This document shows, in pieces, positions 35,271 to 47,834 of a stretch of DNA of 64,000 nt. The notes beneath the pieces were generated by a model. It searched no databases, was not told the origin of the DNA, and worked only from the letters and a program-made list of their open reading frames with translations. The stretch covers positions 124,001 to 188,000 of the forward strand of contig CM034106.1 in assembly GCA_019914945.1 (NCBI GenBank). Direction: 5' to 3'. Made by a program: the position numbers and the translations under genes. Numbering within the stretch: the stretch's first letter is position 1; every line of letters begins with the position of its first letter. The DNA comes from Typha latifolia. Its lineage: Eukaryota; Streptophyta; Magnoliopsida; Poales; Typhaceae.

Positions 35271-36108
35271 ATAAAAGAAGTGCCACGTTTCTGCAACATA
35301 CAACAACACCTAATGTAAGTGGATGGAGAAAGAAGCAGCAAAGATAAAGTCGAAGACAGAATGAAGGATGCAGGAAAAATCCTAGGCTAAATCAAAATGA
35401 AAGATGATGTTGGATGGAGCAAGAAGACGGAAAGAAAGATTAGAGTCTGTCTGGGCCGACATAAAAACATCCAAACCATAGTTTTGAACAGATTAGATAA
35501 ATTTGATCACATACATGTTAAATAAAAGCTCAATGGTAATGGGTAAAAGAGAAGTTCCAAATTCTGAGGGGAAACAGAACTGCAGCAAGATGGTAGATAA
35601 GTGGGAGATGAGACCATTAGTGCAAAAATACTCCAAGAAAAGGCAACAAGGAAAATGATTGTAATACCCGAGCTCAACCACACCCAGCATTTGTTTCGAC
35701 ATGACGATGCATGTGGCTAACTTCAACGAGTGTCTAGACAACCACGAAGGCCTAAGAAAGAAATCACTTTCTCCAGTGGATTCCAAAGGATCCATTAACA
35801 TGGCATACAACTTAGATGATACATTTGAATGATAATTACTTACTAGTGATAGACTCACATAGGCCGTGACAACCTATCTGCTAAAACCTGCACCAACTCT
35901 CGATCCACAACTGAAAGTATAAAACAACAACAAGTGAGCCCACATGATCCCAATCTTCCACAAAGTTTATTTTTAAAGCACAGGTAAATGATACGATAAG
36001 TCCCGACAATATTCAAAGCTTGCTTATACCCGATAGACAATTTGTCTAATTGTCTAGGATTCACAGAATCAAACCTCAGAAGTACGCCCTAATAATAATA
36101 GTAAGGAT
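35271..36108. other. Upstream flank of the first CNL
   Basis: The 5' flank of the CNL. An open frame at 35493-35858 (-) of 121 residues matches no family I know and has no supporting context. Confidence 0.4.
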
Positions 36109-37759
36109 TGTTGAAAATTGACTCGAATCAAGAAAACCGTTCAAACAGGCTGACGACGGTCGAACGGATTTGTTACATATTGCTGGCATTCTGAATTTTT
36201 GCTCCGGTATTCAAACAACGTTTATCTCTATTCGAACAATTCGGACGTTTGATAACTTGAGAGTTTGGAATGAGCCAGTGTTCGAGAATCGTTCGAATAA
36301 GTTTGCAACGGTGCATGGGCGTTCGAACGCAGTCCACCCATTCGAATAGTTTGCGAAATGTGTTTGCAGTGGTGCATAGGCATTCAAAGCCGTCCGTCCA
36401 CTCGTTCGAACGGTCCGCTAATTTCTTCTCCTCCAAGTCACTCCTATAAGGGTTTTAGGGTTGATAGAGGGAGAAAAATAGAGCGAGGGTTTTGCAAGAG
36501 GAGAGAGCTTTGGGAGATAGCACTTCTCTATTGTATTGGGAGAGATTGGAGCGTAGAAACACTTATATTTGCATCTCTACTAGTGGATTGAAGCTTTGCA
36601 CCGCCTGTGGATGTAGGCACATTGCTGAACCACGTAAATCTCGTCTCTCATTCTCTCTTCTTTGTAGTTTGTGATGTGATTCGACCAGACTCGTGCATGA
36701 ATGACCTATGAATCTCTTTCATATTTTGGTTTCTTAATTTTCTTAAAGAACAAGAATTCTGGCTGTCGTGTTTGAACACGAGGAAATCGCGTTCGAACAC
36801 CCCGTTCAAATGTATGTATACGTTCGCAAATACAGAGAACGCGATTTGCACGTTCGAACGCTTGGAATTCGCATTCGAACAAGCCATTTGAACGTCTGCA
36901 TACATTCGCACATACAGAGAACATAAATTGCCTATTTGAATGTGCTCGACCCCGTTCGAATGTGCTTGGCAAGAATGCACTATTTCTAAGTTTATCATTT
37001 TTTTTGTTTTACTTGTTAGGTTAGCCTCTTAAGATATAGAAGACAACTTTATTGGATTATCGATGAATATTGAGTTAACTTGTCTTCTTCCTCTATTCTG
37101 AATCTTCTCCCTCCTCGCTCAAACCCTAGTCGTGTGCCACCTCGACGCCGGCTACCCCTAGCCTCCATCGACTGTCGGACCCTCCCTCTTTCTTGGGATA
37201 CCGACCACCTTCTCCCTCCTCGTTCTTCACTCAACATTTCGTGCAAACCCTACCTATATCCCATGTCCACTCCATCTCCTTCTTCATCACCACCACCCAT
37301 CATCCTCATCTCCACCGTAACTTTGCCTATTTTCGTCCTAGCTATAGTCTGAATCTGTAAAGGGTGTAAATACAAAAGACGTAGATCAGAAAGATACAGA
37401 ACGAACCCATCTTGTTTCGTAATTTTCTGGCTACGGGAGAATATCTAACAAATATTTTTCTCCGACTGTGTGGACTGCTTTCTTGCACCATATATTTGAA
37501 GTTCTTGATTAGCTTGGGTATTTGAAGTTCTTTATATTTAGCATCTTGATTGTGAATTTCTCATTTATTATTGATATTAGCTTAGCTAATATTTAGTTTA
37601 CCCTAATCCATTGTTATTTTTATTTGATTTGTTTGTGAGTGATTAGAAATCACTTCCGCTGCTCTCTACTTAATTGGAAGTTTTGCGTGACAAGCAGTTT
37701 CAGAACCTAAGACTTTGGATTTAGCGATAGCATTACATTTGGTGTATTGATTTGTAAAA

Positions 37760-38640
37760 ATGTCGGGATCATCCAAATTGAGAAAAAAAATTTCAAATGC
37801 AAAATTTGGAGAGAAATTTGATGGCACTAATAATTTTAGGATGTGGCAATGTGAAATAAAGGATGTCTTGTTTCAACAAAGTTTGGACATTACATTGGAA
37901 GAAAAGCCTGAAGAAATCACATACAAAGATTGGAAGAAAATGAATCGATAAGCTTGCAGCATGATTTTGCTTTATCTTGCAAAAGACCAAAAGTATTATG
38001 TAATGAAGAAGACATCAGTGAAGAGCCTGTGGACGAAATTAGAGGACAAGTTCATGATTAAGAGCATTGAAAACCGAGCTCTAAAGGTTGGAACACCTTT
38101 GGCCGAGCACTTGAATGCTTTCAACAAGTTATTTGCAGATTTATAAAATTTGGATATGGAGATATTGAATGAGGACAAAGCTTTGATGTTATTAAATTTA
38201 TTGCCCGATGTATATGACCATTTGACTACTACCTTATTGTCTGAAAAAGAATCAATTTGTTATGATTATATTACAAATGCGTTAATAAATAATAAATATC
38301 GCAAGATGGATAAGCAGGTTCATACGGACTCTCCATCTAAAGCTTTGATAGTGGGTGATAGATCAAAAACTAGAAAATTTAGTAAGCGAGATACATCATC
38401 TAGCAGAAACATTCCCACTAAAGATGAATGTTCATATTGTTGCAATAAAGGGCATTGAAAAAAGGATTGTTCAGCATTGAATAGCAGATATCAGTAGAAG
38501 GAAAAAACAAATATGGCAAATCTTGAAGATGAGATTAATAATTTGGATTTGGATATTGCACTTACTAGTTCATCTGTATTATGCCATATAGATAAGTGGA
38601 TTTTGGATTCAGGTTGCACTTATCATATGTGTCCTCATCG
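37760..38640 (+). pseudogene. Copia gag and protease remnant
   Basis: The frame opens at ATG 37760 (MSGSSKLRKKISNAKFGEKF). It is interrupted after DWKKMNR, again after FNKLFADL, and inside the zinc knuckle. Between the stops the reading stays in the same frame: LWTKLEDKFM, LMLLNLLPDVYDHL, then ILDSGCTYHM. These are the UBN2-type gag and aspartic protease of copia elements. Confidence 0.85.
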
Positions 38641-39599
38641 TAATTAGTTTCGCACTTATCATATGATAGTATAGTTGTGACTAAGGTCAAGGTCCAACAT
38701 TAGTTGGAGTTGACCAATTATTTACATATTTGATTACTTAGAATTAGTACGGTACACTCAGTCACTTTATATTGGTAGAGACAATTTGTTTGACATCTTC
38801 GAAGCTTCATTATAGTTGTTGCCTTCGAGTTTTGAAGTGGTGCACTCACTTTGCAATGGTGTAGACCATTTGAAGCTCTTCGAAATTCTTGTAATATTTG
38901 ATTGTTTGAATTTGGCATCTTAGGGCGCGACGATGTATTTTAAAATTCGCAGTCACTTTGCAATGGTGGAGAGGAATCTGTTTGAAGTTTTGGAGTTCTC
39001 GTCAAGGTGGAAAATTGTTGAAGATTAGCTTAAATCAACAAAACCGTTCGAACGGGCTGACAATGTTTGAACGGGTTTATTGCATATTGCTGGCATTCTA
39101 AATTTTTATTCCGATATTCGAATGACGTTCGAACGTTTGATAACTCGAGAGTTTGGAAGGAGCTAGTGTTTGAAAGCCATTCAAATGAGTTTCCAATAGT
39201 GCACAAGCGTTCAAACGTCGTTCACTTGTTTGAACGATTTGCGCAACGTATTTGCAGTGCACGGGCATTCGAATTCGTCCGCCCGTTCGAATGACCTGCT
39301 AATTTCTCCTTCAGGTCACCCTTATAAATACTTTTTTTTTGGTTTTAGGATTGATAAAGGGAGAAAAATAGAAAGAGGGTTTGCAAGAGGAGAGGGCTTT
39401 GTGAGAGAGCACTCATCTATTGTATTGGGAGATATTAGAGTATGGAAACACTTGTATTTGCATCTCTACTAGTAGATTGAAGTTTTGCACCGTCTTTGGA
39501 TATAGGCACATTGCTGAGTCATGTAAATCGCATCTCTCGTTCTCTCTTCTTTGTGGTTTGCATATATTTGAAGTTCTTGATTAGCTTGGGTATTTGAAG

Positions 39600-40032
39600 C
39601 ATGGATGGTCGTGCGGACTGGCACGAGGGGTGCCACATGGCACCCCTCCTAATAGCTTCGCCGCTCACCATCGACCTCGTCGTTGAGCTACCCGGCCCTG
39701 ATCGTTGCCCGCCGCTCGCCGTCACTTTGTCGGGTCTCCTAGCCCACTTAAGAGAGAAAATAGAAGAGATCCGGACCCACAACTTAAGTTTTTAACCCCT
39801 CTCTCTCTCTCTTTATCTCTCTTCTCTCTTCTCTCCTAGGTGGGCTAGGGCACCCGACGAAGCAACGGCGATGGCAAGCGACGGGCGACGATCGACGAGC
39901 GATGGCAACGACGACTGTAAAGACAAAGATGAGTATCCCTTACCTTTTTCTCTCATTCTCTTACGGCACTACCGGCAAGTGCCGCGGTACGTGCCGTGCC
40001 GTGCCGGCCGGTGGTCGGCACGGCAATCGTTG
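39600..40032. mobile_element. hAT-like MITE nested in the copia 3' LTR
   Basis: A 433-bp insert with imperfect terminal inverted repeats (CATGGATGGTCGTGCGGAC against CAACGATTGCCGTGCCGAC read from the other end) is flanked by 8-bp direct repeats ATTTGAAG at 39592-39599 and 40033-40040. The 5' LTR has the empty site, with a single ATTTGAAG near 37533. It is GC-richer than its surroundings. Confidence 0.85.
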
Positions 40033-40205
40033 ATTTGAAGTTCTCTATATTTAGCATCTTGATTGTGAATTTTTTATTTGGTATTAATATTAGCTTTGCT
40101 AATATTTTGTTTATCCTAATCTATTGTTATTCCTGTCGGATTTATTTGTGGGTGATTGAAAATCACTTCCGCTGCTCTCCATCTAATTGTTTGTTTTGCA
40201 CGACA

Positions 40206-42507
40206 ATAATAACACTAAAAATGCATGTCTCCACGCCTTGCTCTAGGAGATTCTACGGTACTATCATACTCAGCCTTCAATTTATTTGATGTCAAGCACT
40301 AGGTGTGTGCAGTGAGACATAAGGGTAAAGGTATATGTGCACGTATATCCTAAATAAAAGGAATACGTTGTATAACAAAAGATGTCCATTTATAGCACAA
40401 AAGCCAAAATAGCAATTCACTGTATGCTGAATATAAACTAGTAACATATAAAATGAATGTATTGCACCGAATGCTTGATAGTATATTTCATGGTAAACAA
40501 CAACATAACAATCTGTCACACATCTGAATTATTGCTTAATAATAAAAGAAAAGTTAGGATGTCCACTTGGCTATAAAACGGGAAATTTTGACCACCCTGC
40601 TGCAACATGTATGTTAGCCAACCTTCATACTTGGTTCTTCGCATCTCGTGTCACTTGCATGCAAGGCTCTGTGGTATTGTTTCCTTTCAGTTTATGCATT
40701 TATGTGTTACACAAAATAAACACAATGGTAGAGAGAGGGAAAGTCGAATGCAAGGAGACACGTGCTTGTCGCAGCCATGCCACAATTTACACCTATACTT
40801 GTGTGTAGTTGTCCCAGAATAGGAGATTCACATGCACAAGAGTAAAGATAAATGCTACGATATTTCATTAGGTGTATGCAAGGAAGAAGGGGCATTGGTA
40901 ATAGGTTTGGTAATAATGAACAAAATATTTTTGTAATTTGACTAACACAGTAACTAGGGCAACAACTTTCCGATAAACAAGGTGATGATAGCATACTTGA
41001 TTTCGATTGAAATCCAGACGTTTCACCGAAATATTTCGCACTTCGTTTCTATTTGATCCGAAACTCTCCTCTAAAACTAGCATTCAATCGAAACAATCAT
41101 AGTAATAATTTTTTTAATGTATGCTTTAAATTCAAAGTTAGATTTGACATGAATCCAACTTGTATGAAACCATTACAACAAAATTAGAATCGAAATCGAC
41201 CAAAACATTTCATTTTTTAACCAAGTCGAAACCCGAACGGAAACTGAAACTTTGAACACTTACTCGCATACATATCTACATACATATATAGATATATACC
41301 TACATCTACAAACAGATCATTGCACCTACATCTGTCTTGCTGCTTAGTTCTAGCAACTAAGTATACTTACGACTTAGCACCCTCAATATTGACTAAATAA
41401 AGAAGATGGGATAATTGAATGCATAAATTTTCAATAAATAATGCAAATGTAAAGCTCGCAAGTCATAACGATTGCTTATTTGAAATCTTTCTTTTGCCAT
41501 TACCTTCAAAGGTGAGGTTTTGAGCTATGATGAAGTGGGAGGAGGTGGTGGTGGACTTATCGGAGGAGGTGACGCCGGTTGCCTTCGGTGGCCAGAGATG
41601 GTGACATTGGCGTGGAACCAGGACGGCGAGGGGCTGCCACCGAGTTGAGAGAGGGAGAAGGATTGGGGAGAAAAAGAAAGCGAGAAAGAGGGGAAAGCAT
41701 GGATTTGCTGAGTCAACAGGGATGTAGAGGAGAATGGCCACCTCCACTCCTCCTTTCTTATATATATATATATGCTTTCTCTTATTATTAAAAAAGAAAA
41801 AGAAGAAGAAGACTGTAGGCTTGTATTTTGACAATGATAAGTGGTGATAAGAAGAGCCAAATAATGGAATAGCACACTGATTCGCCCTAGTTTAAGGGGG
41901 AAACAGCTTTCCACAGTAGTGCCGTGCCATGTAATACATGTTAGAACAAAATTCTGTGTAAATATATTATTGCTTATATAAGTTTTTAGAGTTATTTGGA
42001 ACTTTATATATAATATTCAAATATTTAAAATAATCATAAATAAAAATTAGCAATTTGACCGACGGAGTAACACCGGCTGAACTAATAATCTAGTAATCCC
42101 ACCTCTAATAGGATAGGGTCAATGTCTGATCTGATTTTAATAACTATATTATATAATAGCTAAGGAAGTCACCATATTTATTCAAATTATTACCGTCTGC
42201 TAAATCTTTGGAGTAATAACTCCCAGAACTGAAAAAAAGTTAACACTATAATTTTCCCTTCTTTTGAGAGAATATGACAAGAAAATTACTGAAAAAAAGA
42301 CTACCATCTTAAATAAGGGAATACTATCTTACAGAAGCAATGCACAGAGAAAAGGGAAAATGAGAATGAGCAGTCTCCAAGGCTCTTTTAACGTAATAAA
42401 GGTCGGTCAGGGTACCAGAATGCAATCAACAGCATGTCTTTAAACAGATTTACAGCAAGACGTCGCCTCCAAACTATATTGCCAATTGATGGTAGGAAAA
42501 TGAAGCA
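40206..42507. other. Intergenic, copia element to YIF1
   Basis: No gene supported. Open frames at 41463-41914 (-) cover GA-rich and poly-A-rich sequence with (AT)n near 41758-41773, probably old transposon DNA. At 40990-41260 there are several diverged GAAACCGAA-like segments on both strands. Confidence 0.4.
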
Positions 42508-43599
42508 TCAGCGACCGATGTTACTGAGCCAGAACAGCAGAGGAAACTGGACTGCAGCCATGAAGAGAAGAAAATAATGATTCCTGCTAGGATGTTTCTC
42601 ATAACTCCTGGTTCCCCCAAGAAGAACCCTCTTCATGGTCTTCACCAGGAAAACTCCCATGCACACACACATCCATGGCAGCAGAAAATAGTACGAGAAA
42701 CTCCAGATGATCCTAGCCAAAATTGCAAGAGAAATACCAGCAAATCCATATCCTGCATATGCCACAAGGTCCAACAATGGTGCCTCACCGCTGCCCAAGG
42801 AATATAGTAAACTTTTTAAAAGCAGGATTTGAAGAAACCAGCCTACTATTCCTTTTGTGAACTGTAGACTAAGAGCTTCTGGGGTAAATCTGTACAGTAG
42901 AGTAATATTTTTCAGAGTGAAGTCATTCTTATATGATTGTAGAAGCCCAAAGTATTCACATTACCTTCCAAAAACACCTAAAGCAAACCCTGCAAGGACA
43001 ACATAACTACCGAATGCCATGAGAGGGATATACAGATCTGGTGCGTTTATGTCATGAATCGGAGGTTTGTAGGAAAGCCTTCCCCCAACTGGTTCAGTAA
43101 TTCTTGTCCAATGTCCCTGGATAAAACCAACAGAAAATGGTACAATACTTTAAGTTACAGGTAGCTAACCAGGAAGACATAGGAAAATTAGAACATAAAC
43201 TATCCCTCACCCTGTGTAAGAAGGGAAACAAAATAACCTTCAATTTGTTCCTCACGTATTGACCATTTACTTGAAAATAATACTGAGGGTCAGATAGGTA
43301 TTCTGTAATCTGTCCACAAATAATGAAAAGTTCTGAGCTTCTCTATGGAATGTAAATATCAGATCTAAAATCTGCAGAATGAGAGTGAAATAGTCCTACT
43401 ACAACGATGAATGCTGTCGTCATTATGTCCAACTCACATTGCTTTGCATAAATTCAGAGCTTGACCCTAGAAATTTCTCCCCATATGCTCCTAGCCCACT
43501 ACGGATTAGTCCAGATCCAGATCCATAGAAGGCATTTCCGAAAGGGTTTGGCTGAGAGTTTGTGGAAATCCCAGCTGAGCCTCCCAGATTGTTATTCAT
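42508..43599 (-). CDS. YIF1: YIF1 family ER-Golgi transport membrane protein
   Basis: Four coding exons, 43438-43599, 43211-43309, 42965-43116 and 42508-42889, give 264 residues in continuous phase. The start [10 protein letters not shown] matches the family N-terminus and is followed by [20 protein letters not shown], then [20 protein letters not shown]. Five hydrophobic segments lie in the C-terminal half ([87 protein letters not shown]). YIF1 partners YIP1 in COPII vesicle traffic. The 5' UTR seems split: a donor CAG/GTATTA at about 45325-45331 and an acceptor near 43615 would make a 1.7-kb leader intron. Length is normal for the family (about 265-270). Confidence 0.92.
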
Positions 43600-43615
43600 C
43601 TCTGTGAAAGCACCT

Positions 43616-45420
43616 GAAGAACTGAACAAACAAAAAATGTTAATGAAAAGCATTATTTGACAAGTGACAGCTATATTCCAGCACAACAAGCATGATAGCC
43701 AGCTGCAGGACTTGACAAAGTAACCTTCAAGTTGACTGATGGTCTAAAATGTTGTCTTATCCACATATCGGTCATAGGTTTAGAAAACCTAATAAGATTG
43801 ATGCACAAGAACTAGGACTATTGAAAGTATAACAAAATAAAAATCAATATGATCCTTCAAAGCACTCTGAAATCTTTAGCACATCCCTTATAATTATAAT
43901 ATCTACCTCCACGAGGAATCGATGATGCACAAGAAAATGTAAGAGTTAAGTCTACACCATCCCCATTTAACATGATTCGCTTTTTCTCAATCACTTGACC
44001 CTGTCTCCTAGAAAGTCTAAACATTTTTCTCAATCTCTTTAAAATGTAATTGTGGTCCTTCTGGAACCTAAATTTAACATGCTATACTAGATCTTTGTCC
44101 AGTTTTATACAGAACTTTATGATCAAACTTATACTTGGAATGATGCCACATCATTGGCAGTGAACAGAACAAGTTTAACCAAATGGATGTCATGTATCTA
44201 ATGAGTCCATTTATCTTGTTAAAGATGAAGTATTTGCATGATGTCTAACATAACATGTGTTGGCACTGGACCATCCAATGCTTAAGGTCAATTTGGACAT
44301 CTGTGTAATGAATTGATTGCAATTGGTTGCTTATATGTAATGTATTACAGTATAGACAAAATTATTGCCAGGTGTACCCTGCCAAAAATTGAGTAGAAAA
44401 AGTAACCTTCATTTTTTATATTGTAAACTGACAACTTCCAAAAGGAAAACAAGAGATCACAAGAGCTCAAGATAATTACCAATTTGACTAATTCTCTTCT
44501 CAATATTGTATGAAAATTGGAATGTAAGGTTAGAATATGCATTAAATCAATAAAAAATGCAACTTTCGACAACCTAATTCAGAAATATGCTACTCAAATT
44601 AACAGAATTATCAACAAACCATCATTCTATCTATATAAACTAAACTATCTGCATAAAAGGCTGACATTCCCGGTTTTCGTAACAGTTACTAAAGCAAATG
44701 ACTAACCAATAACAAATCTCGCTTGGCAATTAAGGAAACAAATAAAAGCCCCACAAACAATAAGCGAATCAATAAGCGATAAGCCCTATAACATCATGTT
44801 CACAAATTGAAAAGGACATCTTATGTTAGGGATACTACAAGAAAAATGAAACAAGGATTGCATGCCACCATAGATGCCAGCAGGCAAATTCCTCATTTCG
44901 TAAGCAAAACATGCTTTACAAAGTGACTTTCTTCTAAGTATCTTAAAGAACCATTCTTTTGAGGTCTAATCGACTGGCAGTTAATCAAAACAAAAAAAAA
45001 AAACCTTCTAACCAAGCATTATTAATTATAGTCCCAGGAGAGGAGATCTTAACACAAAAACCGATTCCAATCTAAAGTTAAAGTCTTTCGCTTCCCAAAT
45101 TTGTACCTTGAGCGAAACACATCTCCTCAAATTAAGGAAGCAACTAAATTCTAGCTAGATCTACGTTTAACACAGCGCTTCCCATTCCGAATGGGAGATT
45201 ATCCAACTAATCAAACAGAGCAAGAAATTGCATGTTCTTAGATACCAACAAAGGAATGATCCAGATCTGAAGCCAATTCGAGAATGCTACGGTGGTGGCA
45301 TGATAGGGAGAAGAGCGAGGAGTAATACCTGTGAGTCGCCTCTTGGATCGCAGAAAGTCGGGGGGGTTGGAGTGGAGATCAAAGTAGGGAAGAGCGAAAG
45401 CCGAAGCGGTCCGTAGAATA
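43616..45420 (-). other. Probable 5' UTR intron and leader exon of YIF1
   Basis: Inferred from the splice-like sites CACAG/GTATTACT (donor near 45330) and TTCTTCAG (acceptor near 43616), both on the minus strand. No coding sequence lies between. Confidence 0.4.
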
Positions 45421-45749
45421 GAGAGGCAAATTTTCAAATGACTCCCTAACTTTTGTCTTTTGTGGTTCGACCCCTACACAATTGAAATTTATTTAGACCA
45501 ATGATAAAATCGCATCAGTATCCGTATTTTTTCGATACAGATACAGACAGACAACTTTAATCATCATATTTATAAAATATATACACAGTTATAGATGGAA
45601 TATCAAATATATCTATATTTATTTTTTGAATCCATATAAAAAACTTTTAATATTATAAAATTATACCACAATAGTAGATATTACGAACTGGCCTAATCCG
45701 ATTCGTAACGGTTCCGAAATTTAGATCTTAGCTTGATAGTCCTCCAATG

Positions 45750-46230
45750 ACTAGATGGATGCTAGGGTTAGTTCGTGGTGTGAAGAGAAAGAAGTTGCTA
45801 TGGAAGAGGGAGGTTAGAGACTGAAAGAGGCCAACCAAAGACTTGGGCGGTGAAAAAAGAAAGGTGGGAGAGGGCGCCAATGATTAGAGTCAAGAGAGAA
45901 AGAGATGAGGCTAAAGCCAATTCCAATCCAGATAAAAAATCTCAATTAGGGTTTCCTCCACATATATATAGTAGCTCACTCTAAGGACTCCATAATTAAC
46001 ATAAAAACACTCCAAACAATCATAATAATCCCTAACTTAACCCACACTTTTGCCACGGTGCATTCGAACGTGTCCGATTGCGTTCGAACGTAAAATTTTT
46101 GTTCTCTGTCGATGCGAACATGATGCAGGCGTTTGAACGCGCCAATTCCGTCCTCTGTCGATGCAAACGTGATGTAGACGTTCGAACGCACCTTGGCCAA
46201 AGTAGATTTTATTAATTCTACTTACTCAAC
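45750..46230 (-). mobile_element. LTR-like relic sharing TTCGAA-rich repeats with the copia LTR
   Basis: On the minus strand, two adjacent units (about 46195-46055) contain CGTTCGAACG, a GCAT...TTCGCA(T/A) segment and ACAGAGAAC/ACAGAGGAC, in the same order as in the copia 5' LTR at about 36760-36985. Downstream is a TATATATATG near 45962-45971. No gag or pol was found, so it may be a solo LTR or a fragment. Confidence 0.5.
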
Positions 46231-47834
46231 TAGATAAATAGGCTCATTCCCATGAACCCAATGTCACGCGTGGAGCCAATATAGAGCGAATCGTATCAGT
46301 AGATGTGCAAGAAAAGTAAATCCACATTAAAAAAAAAAACAAATAACAAAATGACCTTTTTATATCACCATTTTTATAATATTTTAAACTATATATATAG
46401 GCATATGGATATTGATTTTTTAGAATACTATTTCCAACTCATATCCGTATAGACATAAGGCTCAAAATGTAAATATTGAATTAGTAAAGCATAATTTAAA
46501 CTATTTTCAGTTTTTCATATAAACATCTGAGGAAATGGCAAATGGAAATTTATATATAGTTCTGATTTTTATAAGAAGTAACCTTCACCAAGTAATCAAT
46601 CATATGCTCAGAGTTATATTCAGCGTTCCAGATTGTCCATTGAATCAAAAAATTACAACAATCAGGAATACATACAAATAATGCTTGTAATGTAAATTTG
46701 ATATCGAATACGAAGGAGTAGTCCATCTTCTACAAACTTTTCAAATGCATTTCTTCCAACTCAATCAGGAAGTAGATCATCTCACAATAAGGTTGTACTA
46801 ATAAGAGCTGATTAAATGAAGTCTTCAGCTGAGATGAGAATTCTTTATCTCCACTTACTACTATCAGTAGTCTACTTTACCAAAGAGAAAATAACCTTTG
46901 ATGCAAAAGACGTCGAGGCTCATCATCTGATTGCACTTGAATAAGTGAAAAGAATTATGCTACTGCAGTAATGCTTCTGAAGTTGAGTCTGCTATCAGAA
47001 TTCATTACCTAGAGAATTAAGTTAATCCTCCCTACAGGCTAAGAGTATGATTTCCAAATCCTGATAAAAAAAGAAAGATAAATTTAGATGAATTTACCAT
47101 TTGATGAAAAGAATAACCATAGAAAAGGGCGATATTGGTTGAGCTGAAAGCATATATGAGCTTTAGAAAGATGTACCTGGGAACTAGTTAAGGTTTGTGG
47201 TAGAAGAAACAAGCAGCTCAGGGAGAAGATGCAAGTACAAGCTTTAGAATGATTTACTAACCGTATGACTAGGAATTCAGCATCAAGCAGAACTTTCTTC
47301 GAAAAACATCAGCAAGTGATTTAGCTCTACCTGCCACCAAAGATGATCAGAAGTAAATATCCTTTCCATAAAGGGGGTTTAACAGCCAAAAGTAATCGTT
47401 AACTTAACTAAAGGACAGATGGCTATAGCATTGGAACTGTTAAGGTCTGTATGGCATAACTTGGATATTACCTTCAAAAAAATTCATCTCCTGCACATTA
47501 TTATAACGAGATAATGTAATTGAGCTAAACCTTTTTGACAATGTAGTTGAGAGAATAATGAGGTCAAGAGAGGAAGGCCAACTGGTAACAGGAAAACAGT
47601 GAAGGCTTGGAGGATTTGTACAAGAAACACTTATGAGGGACATCCATTGGTTCTTTTATGGAGGAAAATGACCATTCCATTGGAAAAGCATATATGTTAT
47701 ATATGTTTTTCAATTAAGAACTTCCTGAGCAAGCAAGTAAAGCATTATGGGATACCTGTAAGGTGACAGTGGTTTCAATTTGGTTCCTTCTTTGTGCTCT
47801 CCAACTTACAGACTACAAATTCACTGGCTACCTT
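46231..47834. other. Intergenic, 3' side of the second CNL
   Basis: The nearer part probably holds the CNL 3' UTR; a CAG/GTATGT donor at 47898-47893 suggests an intron there. Nothing else supported. Confidence 0.4.

Larger units (their letters stand above)
36109..40205 (+). mobile_element. Ty1/copia element with pol deleted, two LTRs kept
   Basis: Both LTRs begin TGTTGAA and end GACA: 36109-37692 and 39016-40205. They align over about 750 bases. The 5' copy carries an extra segment of about 817 bases (about 36672-37488) and the 3' copy a 433-bp MITE. A degenerate iMet primer site follows the 5' LTR (about 37695-37707). The internal part holds gag with three in-frame stops or breaks (37760-38460), a damaged knuckle (CSYCCNKGH, stop, KKDC), and the protease start WILDSGCTYHMC near 38600. 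Integrase, reverse transcriptase and RNase H are absent. No clear 5-bp target duplication was found. Confidence 0.85.

Noticed and set aside
35271..35309. Extending the first CNL to a GTG at 35309, and likewise the second CNL to 51389
   Set aside because: Plant nuclear genes start at ATG; MAELSIASAV and MAEIAVAG are the expected CNL N-termini, so the starts were set at 35270 and 51347.
35493..36064. Minus-strand frames of 121 and 69 residues upstream of the first CNL
   Set aside because: No recognisable domain and no compositional signal; could be transposon debris.
41463..41914. Two overlapping minus-strand frames of 123 and 129 residues
   Set aside because: They cross a poly-A run, (AT)n and GA-rich sequence; the translation is low-complexity.
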